A DNA stretch of 64,000 nucleotides from Massilia sp. YIM B02443. Lineage in GTDB: Bacteria > Pseudomonadota > Gammaproteobacteria > Burkholderiales > Burkholderiaceae_D. The stretch covers positions 1 through 64,000 of the forward strand of contig NZ_JASNRA010000011.1 of assembly GCF_030411955.1 (NCBI RefSeq), given 5' to 3'. The notes beneath the pieces are model-generated. The model searched no databases and had not been told where the DNA came from. It saw only the letters and a program-made list of their open reading frames with translations. This document shows, in pieces, positions 44,480 through 54,655 of the stretch. Both the position numbers and the translations under genes were made by a program. The number at the start of each line of letters is the position of its first letter. Within the stretch, counting starts at the first letter, position 1.

Positions 44480-45016
44480 ATGGAACAATTTCACGGTACC
44501 ACCATCGTCAGTGTGCGGCGCGGCGCCCAGGTCGCGCTCGGTGGCGATGGTCAGGTTACGCTGGGCAACGTCGTCATGAAGGGTTCGGCGCGCAAGGTGC
44601 GCAAGCTGTACCAGGGCAAGGTCTTGTGCGGCTTTGCCGGCGGCACCGCCGATGCATTCACGCTGCTCGACCGCTTCGAGGGCAAGCTCGAGAAGCACCA
44701 GGGCAATCTGCTGCGCGCCTCGGTCGAACTGGCCAAGGACTGGCGCACCGACCGCGTGCTGCGCCGCCTGGAAGCGATGCTGCTGGTGGCCGACCGCGAG
44801 TCGACCCTGATCATCACCGGCAATGGCGACGTGCTCGAGCCCGAAGACGGCATCGGCGCCATCGGTTCGGGCGGCGTGTACGCCCAGTCGGCCGCCAAGG
44901 CGCTGTACGAGAACACCGACATGGCGCCTGCCGAGGTGGTGAAAAAAGCGCTCACCATTGCAGGCGAGCTGTGCATCTACACGAACATGTCCCACATCGT
45001 CGAAACCCTGGATTGA
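44480..45016 (+). CDS. hslV: ATP-dependent protease subunit HslV
   Basis: A protein of 178 residues, the proteasome-like peptidase of the HslUV complex. The N-terminus reads [14 protein letters not shown]. By alignment with E. coli MTTIVSVRR, Thr7 is the active-site residue, so a six-residue leader must be removed. The rest ([31 protein letters not shown]) is standard. It is followed by hslU after one base and is preceded by a sigma-32-type promoter. Confidence 0.96.
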   Translation: MEQFHGTTIVSVRRGAQVALGGDGQVTLGNVVMKGSARKVRKLYQGKVLCGFAGGTADAFTLLDRFEGKLEKHQGNLLRASVELAKDWRTDRVLRRLEAMLLVADRESTLIITGNGDVLEPEDGIGAIGSGGVYAQSAAKALYENTDMAPAEVVKKALTIAGELCIYTNMSHIVETLD

Positions 45017-45017
45017 T

Positions 45018-46367
45018 ATGAGCAGCATCATGAACATGACCCCACCCGAAATCGTCTCGGAACTCGACAAGCACGTGGTCGGCCAGGGCAAGGCCAAGAA
45101 GGCAGTCGCGATCGCCCTGCGCAACCGCTGGCGCCGCCAGCAGGTGGACGAGTCCCTGCGCCACGAGATCACGCCCAAGAACATCCTGATGATCGGCCCG
45201 ACCGGCGTCGGCAAGACCGAAATCGCGCGGCGCCTGGCCAAGCTGGCCGACGCGCCCTTCATCAAGATCGAAGCGACCAAGTTCACCGAGGTCGGCTACG
45301 TCGGCCGCGACGTCGACACCATCATCCGCGACCTGATCGACATCGGCGTCAAGCAGACCCGCGCCAGCGAACAGAAGAAGGTGCGCCAGCGCGCCGAGGA
45401 CGCGGCCGAAGACCGCATCATCGACATCCTGGTGCCGCCGGCGCGCGACTTCGGTTTCAATACCGGCAATAGTGGCGACAGCAAGGACGGCGACGCCACC
45501 CGCCAGACCTTCCGCAAGCGCCTGCGCGAAGGCTCGCTGGACGACCGCGAGATCGAGATCGAAGTCGCGGAAGGCGCGCCGCAGATGGAAATCATGGCCC
45601 CGCCCGGCATGGAAGAAATGACGGAACAGATCAAGTCGATGTTCGCCGGCGTCGGCAATGCGCGCAAGAAGCCGCGCAAGCTCAAGATCAAGGAAGCGAT
45701 GAAGCTGCTGATCGACGAGGAAGCCGCCAAGCTGGTCAATGAAGACGAACTCAAGCAGAAGGCGATCGCCAACGTCGAGCAGAACGGCATCGTGTTCCTG
45801 GACGAGATCGACAAGATCGCCACCGGTTCCGAACGCGGCGGCGCGGACGTCTCGCGCGCCGGCGTGCAGCGCGACCTGCTGCCGCTGGTCGAGGGCACCA
45901 CGGTCAATACCAAGTACGGCATGATCAAGACCGACCACATCCTGTTCATCGCCTCGGGCGCGTTCCACCTGTCCAAGCCGTCGGACCTGATCCCCGAGCT
46001 GCAGGGGCGCTTCCCGATCCGGGTCGAACTGGAGTCGCTGTCGATCGAGGACTTCAAGAGCATCCTGACCTCGACCCACGCCAGCCTGACCAAGCAGTAC
46101 GAAGCGCTGCTGGCGACCGAAGGCGTGAAAGTCGAGTTCCTGGACGAAGGCATCCATCGCCTGGCCGAGATCGCCTATTCGGTTAACGAGCGCACCGAGA
46201 ACATCGGTGCACGTCGCCTGTACACGGTGATGGAGAAGCTGCTGGAGGAAGTCTCGTTCAGCGCCGGCAGCGAGAAGGAACAGCTGGTGCGGATCGACGC
46301 GGCCTACGTCAACGAACGGCTGGACGCGCTGGCGGTCAACGAAGACCTGTCGCGCTACGTCCTGTAA
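45018..46367 (+). CDS. hslU: HslU ATPase subunit of the HslUV protease
   Basis: A protein of 449 residues, an AAA+ unfoldase feeding HslV. Walker A GPTGVGKT is at 60-67. The intermediate domain (about 110-240) contains the charged [13 protein letters not shown]. Walker B is [11 protein letters not shown], and the C-terminal ends in LSRYVL, the tail that docks into HslV. The start is one base after the hslV stop codon, so the pair is translationally coupled. Confidence 0.97.
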   Translation: MSSIMNMTPPEIVSELDKHVVGQGKAKKAVAIALRNRWRRQQVDESLRHEITPKNILMIGPTGVGKTEIARRLAKLADAPFIKIEATKFTEVGYVGRDVDTIIRDLIDIGVKQTRASEQKKVRQRAEDAAEDRIIDILVPPARDFGFNTGNSGDSKDGDATRQTFRKRLREGSLDDREIEIEVAEGAPQMEIMAPPGMEEMTEQIKSMFAGVGNARKKPRKLKIKEAMKLLIDEEAAKLVNEDELKQKAIANVEQNGIVFLDEIDKIATGSERGGADVSRAGVQRDLLPLVEGTTVNTKYGMIKTDHILFIASGAFHLSKPSDLIPELQGRFPIRVELESLSIEDFKSILTSTHASLTKQYEALLATEGVKVEFLDEGIHRLAEIAYSVNERTENIGARRLYTVMEKLLEEVSFSAGSEKEQLVRIDAAYVNERLDALAVNEDLSRYVL

Positions 46368-46399
46368 TTCGTGCTGTAACAGCATCAGGAGAGACCCGC

Positions 46400-46603
46400 A
46401 TGGCAAACAAGGCACTGGCGACACGGCAAAAGATGCGGCTGCGCGTGGAACCGTCGCAGCAGTTCGGCAAGCCGCGCAATCCGATCGCGGCGCTGGCCAA
46501 GGCGCGCGCCGCCGGGCCGCACGCCAAGCCCTTGTCGAGCGAGCGGCACGAAGCCAAGCGGGCGCTCAAGAAAGCGAAGCTGGTGGCGGACGACGACGAT
46601 TGA
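46400..46603 (+). CDS. Small basic hypothetical protein
   Basis: A protein of 67 residues with a strong GGAGAG site nine bases before the ATG. It is Lys/Arg/Ala-rich (for example RQKMRLRVEP and KRALKKAK) and ends in four Asp. No known fold or cysteine is seen; it is probably disordered and could bind nucleic acid or ribosome. It is 32 bases after hslU and ends with a strong terminator, so it may be co-transcribed with hslVU. Function unknown. Confidence 0.65.
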   Translation: MANKALATRQKMRLRVEPSQQFGKPRNPIAALAKARAAGPHAKPLSSERHEAKRALKKAKLVADDDD

Positions 46604-46630
46604 AATCGCGCCGCGCCGGTGTATGCTCTG

Positions 46631-46659
46631 AAGCGGACACAGCTGTGTCCGCTTTTTTT
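46631..46659 (+). terminator. Rho-independent terminator after the hslVU operon
   Basis: A perfect 24-base palindrome with a core GGACACAGCTGTGTCC is followed by five more T residues. It lies 27 bases after the small basic protein gene. Confidence 0.93.
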
Positions 46660-46682
46660 ACGTCCTCTTTTGAACGCACCGC

Positions 46683-47414
46683 ATGAGTTCACCCGACCTG
46701 ATCCTCGACTCCCTGCGCGCCCGCCTGCGCGCGGCCGGCATCACCCACAAGGCGCTGGCGGCGCGCATCGGCGTCAGCGAATCGAGCGTCAAGCGCATGT
46801 TCAGCCAGAAAGACATGGCGTTGACGCGCCTGGCCGAAATCTGCCAGGCCACCGATATCGCGCTGGAAGACGTGCTGCGCGGCGCGCTCGACACGCAGGC
46901 GCAGCCGGACGCCCTGAGCCTGGCCCAGGAGACGGCGCTGGTGGCCAACCCGCGCCTGCTGCTGGTGGCAATCTGCTGCCTCGGCCACTGGAGCGTGGAA
47001 CAGATCGTCGAGACCTACCGCCTGACGGTGCCGGAATGCGTGAAGCTGCTGGCCGAGCTCGACCGGCTGGGCCTGATCGAACTCAAGCCGCTGAACCACT
47101 ACCTGCTGCGGGTGTCGAACGCCTTCCGCTGGCTGCCGGACGGACCGGTGCAGCATTACTTCCGCGAACACGTGGTGGAGGATTATTTCGCCGGTCGCTT
47201 CGACGGCGCGGGCGAAACGCTGATGTGCCTGCCGGCACGGCTGTCGCGCGCGGATGCGGCGGAACTGTCGCAGCGCATCGCGGCGCTGGCCGAGGACCTG
47301 GCGCGCCTGCACCAGCACAGCCGGCGCCTGCCGGCCGGCGAGCGCGAAGGCTATACGCTACTGCTGGGATTCAGGTCGTGGGAACTGGCGGCGTTTACCG
47401 CGCTACGGCGCTGA
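46683..47414 (+). CDS. XRE-family helix-turn-helix regulator
   Basis: A protein of 243 residues. Residues about 7-62 form a lambda-Cro-type helix-turn-helix (GITHKALAARIGVSESSVKR). The rest has a second helix-turn-helix-like stretch (about 100-140, VEQIVETYRLTVPECVKLLAELDRLG) and no recognised effector domain. Regulated genes are unknown. It stands alone, convergent with the end of the type II secretion operon. Confidence 0.83.
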   Translation: MSSPDLILDSLRARLRAAGITHKALAARIGVSESSVKRMFSQKDMALTRLAEICQATDIALEDVLRGALDTQAQPDALSLAQETALVANPRLLLVAICCLGHWSVEQIVETYRLTVPECVKLLAELDRLGLIELKPLNHYLLRVSNAFRWLPDGPVQHYFREHVVEDYFAGRFDGAGETLMCLPARLSRADAAELSQRIAALAEDLARLHQHSRRLPAGEREGYTLLLGFRSWELAAFTALRR

Positions 47415-47478
47415 GGCGCTGAGCCGTTGATGCGCTGACGTTGGCGCCGGGTTGCCTGGGCTGATGTGCCGATGCAGC

Positions 47479-48240
47479 TCAGCGAACCGGGTTCTGCTGC
47501 GACGGCTGGTTCATCGGCGCCGCGTTCGGCGGCATCTGTACCTGGTTGCCTTGTTGCTGCTGTTGTTGCTGCAGCTGTTGTTGCTGCTGCTGGAACTGCT
47601 GCTGGGTATCGGGCGTGTTCGGATCGTAGCCCGGATCCATCTGCGGCTCGGGCACGAACTCGGCGTTCGCGGGCGTGGTCGGGGTGCCCTGCGGCCCGCC
47701 GCCGGGCGGCGGCACGCTCTGCATCGTGGGCGGCGCACTGACCACGCCGGGTGCGGTTTGCTGCTCCATGCCCGGCGGCACCGTCATCGGCGCCGGCGCC
47801 GAAGCGGTCATCGGGGTCGGCGCGTTCATGCTGGCCGGCGCCCGGCTGTCGGAGGCCAGGTCGACGCGCTTGGGCACGCCGGCATCAAGCAGCATGATGT
47901 AGCGCTGGTGCACTTCGGACACCACCACGCCGGGCGCCACTTCGCGCCCGATGCGCACCGCCACCGGCGGGGCGCCGTCGGCGACGATGATGGCGGCGCT
48001 GTTGGCTGAGCCGGCCGCGACCACGCCGGTGAGCTGGAAGTTGGAGATCGCCGCCGCCATCGGCTGGCCGCCGAACAGGGTGGCGGCCGCGTCCGGGCTT
48101 GGCTCGGGCTGGCTGACGACCGGGGCCGCCGCCAGCGGACGCTGCTGCGGCTGGTACAGCTGCAGCACCCAGTAGGCGATCGAGGCCGCCAGCAGGATCA
48201 GGGCCAGCAGGCTGAGGAGAATGGGCAAACGCTTGTTCAT
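47479..48240 (-). CDS. gspC: Type II secretion inner membrane protein GspC
   Basis: A protein of 253 residues from the ATG at 48240. One N-terminal membrane helix (about 4-28) is followed by the periplasmic homology region (about 55-130, IAAGS-like SNFQLTGVVAAGSANS) that contacts GspD. A PDZ or coiled-coil end is not seen; instead the C-terminus is Pro/Gln-rich with a poly-Gln run of about 20. It is the last gene of the operon, whereas gspC usually comes first or before gspD. Confidence 0.85.
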   Translation of the reverse strand: MNKRLPILLSLLALILLAASIAYWVLQLYQPQQRPLAAAPVVSQPEPSPDAAATLFGGQPMAAAISNFQLTGVVAAGSANSAAIIVADGAPPVAVRIGREVAPGVVVSEVHQRYIMLLDAGVPKRVDLASDSRAPASMNAPTPMTASAPAPMTVPPGMEQQTAPGVVSAPPTMQSVPPPGGGPQGTPTTPANAEFVPEPQMDPGYDPNTPDTQQQFQQQQQQLQQQQQQQGNQVQMPPNAAPMNQPSQQNPVR

Positions 48241-48253
48241 GGTTTCTTTCGGA

Positions 48254-49474
48254 TCAACGCACCAGCTGGTTGATTTCAATGATCGGCATCAGGACCGCCA
48301 GCACGATCAGCAGCACCACCAGGCCCATGGCCAGGATCAGCACCGGCTCGAGCAGGCCGGCGATGGTCAGGGTGCGGCGCTCGAGGTCGGCCTGCTGCGA
48401 ATTCGCCGCGCGCTCGAGCATGGCGGGCAATTCGCCGGTGATCTCGCCGGCGCGGATCATGTGCACCAGCATCGGCGGGAAGTGCTTCTGCGCCGACAGC
48501 GCGCGCGCCAGGCTGACGCCTTCGCGCACGCTGCCGGTGGCCTGTTCGACCAGCTCGGCCATGGCGACGTTGGACAGCGTTTCGCGGCTGGTGTCGAGCG
48601 CGCGCAGGATCGGCACCCCGGAACCGGTGGTGATCGCCAGCGTGCTGGCGAAGCGCGCCGTGTTCAGGCTGCGCTCGAACTTGCCGTACACCGGCGCCGT
48701 CAGCAGCCAGGTGTGCCAGCGGCGCTTGAGCACCGGGTTGCGCAGCGCGCGCCGCCACAGCCAGAACGCGCCGCCGACCAGGATCGCGACGTAGATGCCG
48801 TAGGCGCGCACGAAGTCCGAGACCGCCAGCATGATCACGGTCAGGATCGGCAGCTTCTGCTTGGTATTGGCGAACACCGAGACGATCTGCGGCACCACGT
48901 AGGTGAGCAGGAAGATCACGATCGCGAACGCGACCACGGTGACGATGGCCGGATAGGTGAACGCCAGGCGCACCTTCTGCACCAGCGCGTTGCGCCGTTC
49001 GATGTAGTCGGCCAGGCGCGACAGCACGCGCGCCAGCTGGCCGATCTGCTCGCCCGACGACACCAGCGCACGGTAGATCTCGGCGAAGTCGCGCGGATGG
49101 TGCGCCAGCGCCGTGGAAAACGCCGAGCCGCCCATCACCTCGCTGCGGATCGAGGCGATCAGGTCGCGCATGTAGGCGCGCTCGGCCTGCTCGAGCAGCG
49201 CGGTAAACGCCTGCTCCAGCGGCAGGCCGGCTTCCAGCAGGCTGGCCAGCTGGCGCGTGAACAGCGCCAGCTCGTTCTGCGACAGGCGCTCGCCGATGCC
49301 GCGCGCGCGGGTGGCGCCCGACGCATCGACCTGGGCCGCGATCGCGTCCACGCTCAGCGGCGTCAGGCCCTGGGTGCGCAGATCGGCGCGCGCCGCGCGC
49401 GGGCTGTCGGCGTTGACCACGCCCTTGCGCGTGGCGCCACCCGCGTCGACCGCTTCGTAACGGAATGCCGGCAT
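48254..49474 (-). CDS. gspF: Type II secretion inner membrane platform protein GspF
   Basis: A protein of 406 residues with the two repeated T2SSF domains (about 70-195 and 270-400) and three membrane spans (near 170-190, 215-245 and 375-398). The N-terminal MPAFRYEAVDAGGATRKG is the cytoplasmic part that touches GspE. It lies 16 bases after gspE and 13 bases before gspC. Confidence 0.95.
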   Translation of the reverse strand: MPAFRYEAVDAGGATRKGVVNADSPRAARADLRTQGLTPLSVDAIAAQVDASGATRARGIGERLSQNELALFTRQLASLLEAGLPLEQAFTALLEQAERAYMRDLIASIRSEVMGGSAFSTALAHHPRDFAEIYRALVSSGEQIGQLARVLSRLADYIERRNALVQKVRLAFTYPAIVTVVAFAIVIFLLTYVVPQIVSVFANTKQKLPILTVIMLAVSDFVRAYGIYVAILVGGAFWLWRRALRNPVLKRRWHTWLLTAPVYGKFERSLNTARFASTLAITTGSGVPILRALDTSRETLSNVAMAELVEQATGSVREGVSLARALSAQKHFPPMLVHMIRAGEITGELPAMLERAANSQQADLERRTLTIAGLLEPVLILAMGLVVLLIVLAVLMPIIEINQLVR

Positions 49475-49490
49475 CAGTGAATCCTCATCC

Positions 49491-50912
49491 CTAGTCCTTG
49501 GTCACGCGCACCAGCTCGGCGCGCGTGGTGGTGCCGTCCAGCAGCCAGCGCTCGCCGTCGTCGCGCATGGTCTTCATGCCGGTTTTCAAGGCGGTGTCGC
49601 GGATCTCGGCTTCGGACGCCTGGTTGTGGATCTGGGCCCGGATCTCTTCGGTGGTCTCGAGCAGCTCGTAGACACCGACCCGGCCATGGTAGCCGGTGTG
49701 GCCGCAGCGTTCGCAGCCGACCGCGTGCCAGGTGGAGCCGTCGAAGGTCTTGCACTGCGTGCACAGTTTGCGCACCAGGCGCTGCGCCATCACGCCCAGC
49801 AGCGACGAAGACAGCAGGAACGGTTCGATGCCCATGTCCAGCAGACGCGTCACGGCCGAGGCCGCATCGTTGGTGTGCAGCGTGGCCAGCACCAGGTGGC
49901 CGGTGAGCGAAGCCTGGACCGCGATCTGCGCCGTTTCCAGGTCGCGGATCTCGCCGATCATGATCACGTCCGGGTCCTGGCGCAGGATCGCGCGCAGGGC
50001 CTTGGCGAAGGTCATGTCGATGCGGGCGTTCACCTGGGTCTGGCCGACGCCGTTCAGGTCGTACTCGATCGGGTCTTCCACCGTCATGATGTTGGTGGTG
50101 GCCGCGTTCAGGCGCGACAGCGCCGCGTACAGCGTGGTGGTCTTGCCGGAACCGGTCGGGCCGGTGACCAGCACGATGCCGTGCGGCTGGTTGATCAGGC
50201 GGTCGAACTGCGGCAGCATCTGCGGGTCCATGCCCAGGTGCGACAGGTCGAGGCGCCCGGCCTCTTTATCGAGCAGACGCAGCACGGCGCGTTCGCCGTG
50301 GCCGGTCGGCAGCGTCGAGACGCGCACGTCGACTGGTTTACCGCCCACGCGCAGCGTGATGCGGCCGTCCTGCGGCAGGCGTTTCTCGGCGATGTCGAGC
50401 TGCGACATGATCTTGATCCGCGAGATCAGCGAAGCGTGGATCGCCTTCTTCGGCCGCACGATGTCGCGCAGCGCGCCGTCGATGCGGAAGCGCACGACCG
50501 AGGTCTGCTCGAACGGCTCGATGTGGATGTCGGACGCGCCTTCGCGCAGCGACTGCGTGAGCAGCGCGTTGATCATGCGGATCACCGGCGCGTCGTCGGA
50601 CGACTCGAGCAGGTCTTCGATGGCCGGCACGTCCTGCAGCAGCTTGGTCAGGTCGAGGTCGGCGTCGAACTCGTCGGCCACCTGCGAGGCGTCGCCGCCG
50701 CCGCCGGCGTAGGCGCTGGCGATGGCGTCGTCGAGCTCGCCGCGTTCGAGGCGGCGCAGCACGATGCGGCCGAAACGGCGCGACACTTCGGCGATCGCGG
50801 CCGGCGCGGTGGCGCCGGAGACCAGCACTTCGACGCTCTGCCCCGGCTCGCCGCTACCGCGCGCCAGCACGCCGTGGTCGCGGGCGAAGGCATAGGGCAA
50901 CAGGTTGTTCAT
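49491..50912 (-). CDS. gspE: Type II secretion ATPase GspE
   Basis: A protein of 473 residues that powers pseudopilus assembly. Walker A GPTGSGKT is at 251-258, with the Asp box EDPIEYDL after it and Walker B-like [12 protein letters not shown]. The tetracysteine zinc site is complete: Cys384, Cys387, Cys400 and Cys403. The N-terminal domain (about 1-90) that binds GspL is short. It lies between gspD and gspF. Confidence 0.96.
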   Translation of the reverse strand: MNNLLPYAFARDHGVLARGSGEPGQSVEVLVSGATAPAAIAEVSRRFGRIVLRRLERGELDDAIASAYAGGGGDASQVADEFDADLDLTKLLQDVPAIEDLLESSDDAPVIRMINALLTQSLREGASDIHIEPFEQTSVVRFRIDGALRDIVRPKKAIHASLISRIKIMSQLDIAEKRLPQDGRITLRVGGKPVDVRVSTLPTGHGERAVLRLLDKEAGRLDLSHLGMDPQMLPQFDRLINQPHGIVLVTGPTGSGKTTTLYAALSRLNAATTNIMTVEDPIEYDLNGVGQTQVNARIDMTFAKALRAILRQDPDVIMIGEIRDLETAQIAVQASLTGHLVLATLHTNDAASAVTRLLDMGIEPFLLSSSLLGVMAQRLVRKLCTQCKTFDGSTWHAVGCERCGHTGYHGRVGVYELLETTEEIRAQIHNQASEAEIRDTALKTGMKTMRDDGERWLLDGTTTRAELVRVTKD

Positions 50913-50934
50913 GGTTCACTTTAGGATCGTTGGG

Positions 50935-53367
50935 TCATTGACCCGAATTAAGCGGCCGGGACTGCGAAGCCGGCACGTTGGCGGGGCCTTGCTCAGACAC
51001 CGCTGCGCCGGGAACAGTTCCTGCCGCTGGGGTGGTGGCCGGTGCGATCCCGCCCGGGAAGCTTGCACCCGGCATGCCGGCGCCCGGCGTCCGTGCTCCC
51101 GGCGCACCCGTCCCCGGACGGGCGGCGCCGTCGAGCGACGCGCCCGGCGCGGCCTGGACCGGCGGTTGCGCCTGCACCGGCACGGTGGCCATGTTGCCGC
51201 CCGCCGGCGGCTGGCCGCCGGTCAATGGCGGCAGCAGCGGCGCGCCGAGGTCGCGCAGCAGGGCCGAGCTTTCCGGCTGGCCGGCGGCGCCGGCGGCGCG
51301 CATGTATTCGTAGCGGTCCATCGCGATCGAATTCGAGGCGTCCTTGCTGCGCACCACCACCGGGCGCAGGAACACCATCAGGTTGGTCTTGTTGCGGGTG
51401 CGGGTGCGGTACTTGAACAGATTGCCCAGCACCGGGATGTCGCCCAGGCCGCGCACCTTCTCTTCGCCGTCGCCCTCGGTGTCTTCGATCAGGCCGCCCA
51501 GCACGATGATCTGGCCGTCGTCGGCCAGCACGTTGCTCTCGATCGCGCGCACATTGGTGGTCAAACCCGAGGCCGCGTTGCGGGTCGAAGCGTCGACGCT
51601 CGAATTCTCGTGGTAGATCGCCATCTTGATGGTGCCGCCTTCCGAGATCTGCGGCCGTACTTTCAGCAGCAGGCCGACGTCCTGGCGGTCGACGGTCTGG
51701 AACGGGTTGCCGCCGCCGGTGGTGGTGTTGGTCGCATACGAGCCGGTGATGATCGGCACGTTCTGGCCGACCTTGATGGTCGCCAGCTCGTTGTCCAGCG
51801 TAATCATGTTCGGTGTGGACAAGATGTTGGCGTTGCCGTCGGTTTCAAGGGCGCGCGCCACCGCTCCCAGGCCCAGCTCGCCGCCGACCTGGCGGAACAG
51901 GCCGAAGGTCAGGCCGCTCGGCAGCGACGGCACCGAGGTGCCGCTGGTGCCCTGGCTGGCCGCCAGCGCCAGGTTGACGATGCTGTTGCTGCTGCCGCCG
52001 CCGCTGAAGTTCTGCAGGCCGCCGACGCGGTACTTGCTGTCCGAGTCGCCGCTGGCGCCGACCCACTGCACGCCGAATTCGGAGGCTTTATTGGAGGTGA
52101 CCTCGACCACCAGCGCCTCGATGTAGACCTGGGCGCGGCGCACGTCGAGCTGGTCGATGACGGCGCGCAGGTTGCGGTAGACCGCGTCCGGCGCCGTGAT
52201 GATCAGGCTGTTGGTGGAGGCGTCGGCCTGGATGAAGCCGGAGCCCTGGCCGCCGCCGGCGCCCTGCGCAGTGAGCTGGCTCTGCTGGCCGAAGGTGTTG
52301 CCGGTGCCGCCCATGCCGGTGCTGCTCTGCTGGCCCTGCTGGCCGCCGAGGCCGCCGCCACCGTTGTTCTGGCTGCCGGTGGCGGAAGTGATCGAGCTGC
52401 CCGAGGTGCCCTGCTGCTGCACCGGCACCGCCGATGCGTCCTGCGACACCACGGCGCGCAGGGTCTGGGCCACGCGGCTGGCGTCGGCGTTCTTCAGGTA
52501 GACCACGTGGATATTGCCCTGGGCCGAGCTTTGCTGGTCCAGGCGCGCGATCAGGCTCTTGGCCAGGTTGGCGCGCGCCTGCGACGGCGCGCGCACCACC
52601 ACCGAGTTGGTGCGCGGATCGGCCAGCACCGTGACCCGGCCCGAGTCGCCGCCGGCGGCCGGTTCCATCAGGCGCGACACCAGCTGCGCGACGTCGCTGG
52701 CGATCGCGTTGCGCACCGGGATCACGTCCAGCTCGGCCGCCACCGGCGCATCGAGCGCGGCGATGATGCGCGCCAGGCGGCGCAGGTTGTCGGCGTAGTC
52801 GGTGATCACCAGGGTGTTGTTGCCCGGATTCGCCATGATCGAGTTGTTGGGCGAGATCAGCGGACGCAGCACGGCGGTGAGGTTGGCCGCCGATTCGTAC
52901 GACAGGTAGAACACCTGGGTCGCGATCTGGTCGCCGGTGGCCTTGCTGGCGCGCACGCCGCCGACCTGGGTCGGCGAGGATTGCAGCTTGGCCTCGGCCT
53001 CGGGCACCACCTTGGCGTAGCCGTCGCCACTGGTGACCACGGCGAAGCCCTGCAGGCGCAACGCCGAGGTCAGCAACCCGAAGGCCTGGGTCTTGCTCAG
53101 CGATTTTTCGGAGACCAGGGTCAGCGTGCCCTTGACGCGCGGGTCGATGATGAAGGTCATGCCGGTGTAGTGGCCGATCGCCTTGATCACCGATTCGATG
53201 TCGGCGTTCACGAAGCTCAACGCCGCGGCGTTGGCGCTTTCCTGGGCCAGCGCCGGCAGCGGCAATGCCAGCGTGGTCGCGGCGCAGCACAGCATGGCGC
53301 CGGCGGCCAGGCGGCGCAGGGCCGGCAGTTGGGTTTGGACGGAGGTGGTACGGTTGGTTTTATTCAT
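50935..53367 (-). CDS. gspD: Type II secretion outer membrane secretin GspD
   Basis: A protein of 810 residues from the ATG at 53367, one base overlapping the gspN stop (TAATG). The signal peptide ends at ALAQ (about 43). N0 to N3 domains occupy about 45-380, with a Gly/Gln-rich insertion near 310-370. The secretin core contains the VPIITGSYA and GLLLKVRPQISEGG segments. The last ~90 residues are Pro/Gly/Ala-rich and may be an S-domain substitute or surface tail. It forms the outer membrane pore. Confidence 0.94.
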   Translation of the reverse strand: MNKTNRTTSVQTQLPALRRLAAGAMLCCAATTLALPLPALAQESANAAALSFVNADIESVIKAIGHYTGMTFIIDPRVKGTLTLVSEKSLSKTQAFGLLTSALRLQGFAVVTSGDGYAKVVPEAEAKLQSSPTQVGGVRASKATGDQIATQVFYLSYESAANLTAVLRPLISPNNSIMANPGNNTLVITDYADNLRRLARIIAALDAPVAAELDVIPVRNAIASDVAQLVSRLMEPAAGGDSGRVTVLADPRTNSVVVRAPSQARANLAKSLIARLDQQSSAQGNIHVVYLKNADASRVAQTLRAVVSQDASAVPVQQQGTSGSSITSATGSQNNGGGGLGGQQGQQSSTGMGGTGNTFGQQSQLTAQGAGGGQGSGFIQADASTNSLIITAPDAVYRNLRAVIDQLDVRRAQVYIEALVVEVTSNKASEFGVQWVGASGDSDSKYRVGGLQNFSGGGSSNSIVNLALAASQGTSGTSVPSLPSGLTFGLFRQVGGELGLGAVARALETDGNANILSTPNMITLDNELATIKVGQNVPIITGSYATNTTTGGGNPFQTVDRQDVGLLLKVRPQISEGGTIKMAIYHENSSVDASTRNAASGLTTNVRAIESNVLADDGQIIVLGGLIEDTEGDGEEKVRGLGDIPVLGNLFKYRTRTRNKTNLMVFLRPVVVRSKDASNSIAMDRYEYMRAAGAAGQPESSALLRDLGAPLLPPLTGGQPPAGGNMATVPVQAQPPVQAAPGASLDGAARPGTGAPGARTPGAGMPGASFPGGIAPATTPAAGTVPGAAVSEQGPANVPASQSRPLNSGQ

Positions 53368-54140
53368 TATCTGAACTCGAGTGCGATTACGTTTTTGCCG
53401 TTCACCATCCGGCGCTGTCCCAGCAGGTTCAACATGTTCCCTAGAGTATCTTCGTAGCCGTCGGCGGCGCTGGCCTGGCCATTGAAGCGCAAGCGACCAT
53501 TTTGCAGCATCCCCGCGCCCGACAGCAGCAGAGCGCCACGCACGGTGCGCAGCGTCAAATCGGCCTGCGGACCGCGCCAGTCCATCGTCATTTCGTAGCT
53601 GCCGAGCGGATTGACTGGCGACATGCGCGAGCCCATATTGCTCATCGACAGTACAGTGCGGCCCTGCACGATCACGCTGTTGGTCTGGCGCAGCAGGTCG
53701 AGCGTATTCCACGACAGGCGGATCGCGCCCGACGGCGCCAGCGTATTGAGCGGCGCGCCCAGGCCGGACAAGCCCTCGGCCGGGAGCAACAGCTCACCGC
53801 TGCTAACTTGCCACTGCGACCAGCTGCCGCTGACGCGCACCGGATTGGCCAGCGCCTGCGGGTTCTCGAGCGTCATGTCGACCTGGCCGAACACCACCAG
53901 CGGCGACAGGCGCCAGCTGAACCGGCCCGGCAACAGCGGCGTCACCGCCCCGCCCTCGCCCGGGGCGCCGCCCACGAAGGCCGAGCCGCGCCACAGCGTA
54001 CCTTGCGCATCCCCCAGAGTCAAACGGCCCCCGGTCTGGCGCTCGACCATCGGTCCGAGCCAGGCAGCGGGCAGAAAAGCCAGCACGGTCACCACCACCG
54101 CCAGCGCCACCAACAGGCCCCACGTCAGCGCGCGCCTCAT
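53367..54140 (-). CDS. gspN: Type II secretion protein GspN
   Basis: A protein of 257 residues. One N-terminal membrane span (about 4-24) is followed by a strand-rich periplasmic domain of the GspN family, found in only some type II systems. Its start overlaps the gspM stop by ATGA, and its stop overlaps the gspD start. Function in secretion is accessory and not well defined. Confidence 0.88.
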   Translation of the reverse strand: MRRALTWGLLVALAVVVTVLAFLPAAWLGPMVERQTGGRLTLGDAQGTLWRGSAFVGGAPGEGGAVTPLLPGRFSWRLSPLVVFGQVDMTLENPQALANPVRVSGSWSQWQVSSGELLLPAEGLSGLGAPLNTLAPSGAIRLSWNTLDLLRQTNSVIVQGRTVLSMSNMGSRMSPVNPLGSYEMTMDWRGPQADLTLRTVRGALLLSGAGMLQNGRLRFNGQASAADGYEDTLGNMLNLLGQRRMVNGKNVIALEFR

Positions 54141-54655
54141 GAAGCGGCGTTGCCGCTCTGGCGCAGCGTCAGGGTGGCGTCGACTTGTCCCGGGGTGGCC
54201 AGGGCCTTGAACTGGGCGTCCTGGACGTCGAGGCGGCTGTCGCGGCGCTGGGCGTCGAGCCAGGCCATGACGTTCGCGAACGACACGCCATTCAATTGCA
54301 CGCGCGCGTATTCGCCGGTCAGGGTGAGCGAGGCCGGATCCAGGCCGCGCGCGGTCATGCTGGCGGCCAGCGCCTCGCGCGTCAGCGGCGCCGCCTCGAC
54401 CGCCGGCTGGGCGGCCAGCGCCTGCGCTTCGCCGGCCAGGGTCTGCAGCTGGGCGGCCTGCTGGCGCAGCTCGGGCAGCGAGCGGCGCAATTGTTCGCGG
54501 CCTTCGAGGGCCGGCGCCAGCAGCACCAGGTACAGCAGCGCCAGCAGCACGACGGCGGCGCCGACGGCGAGGAATTTGCGCTCCTGCTCGGTGCGCGCGA
54601 TCCAGTAGGCGAGTGCGCGTTCGCGCAGCTCGCCGGCTTTGGTGGCGATGCTCAT
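54137..54655 (-). CDS. gspM: Type II secretion protein GspM
   Basis: A protein of 172 residues with one membrane span (about 32-51) after a short cytoplasmic N-terminus, then a coiled-coil and small ferredoxin-like periplasmic domain (ending GQVDATLTLRQ). It partners GspL in the inner membrane. Start and stop both overlap neighbours by four bases (ATGA). Confidence 0.9.
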   Translation of the reverse strand: MSIATKAGELRERALAYWIARTEQERKFLAVGAAVVLLALLYLVLLAPALEGREQLRRSLPELRQQAAQLQTLAGEAQALAAQPAVEAAPLTREALAASMTARGLDPASLTLTGEYARVQLNGVSFANVMAWLDAQRRDSRLDVQDAQFKALATPGQVDATLTLRQSGNAAS

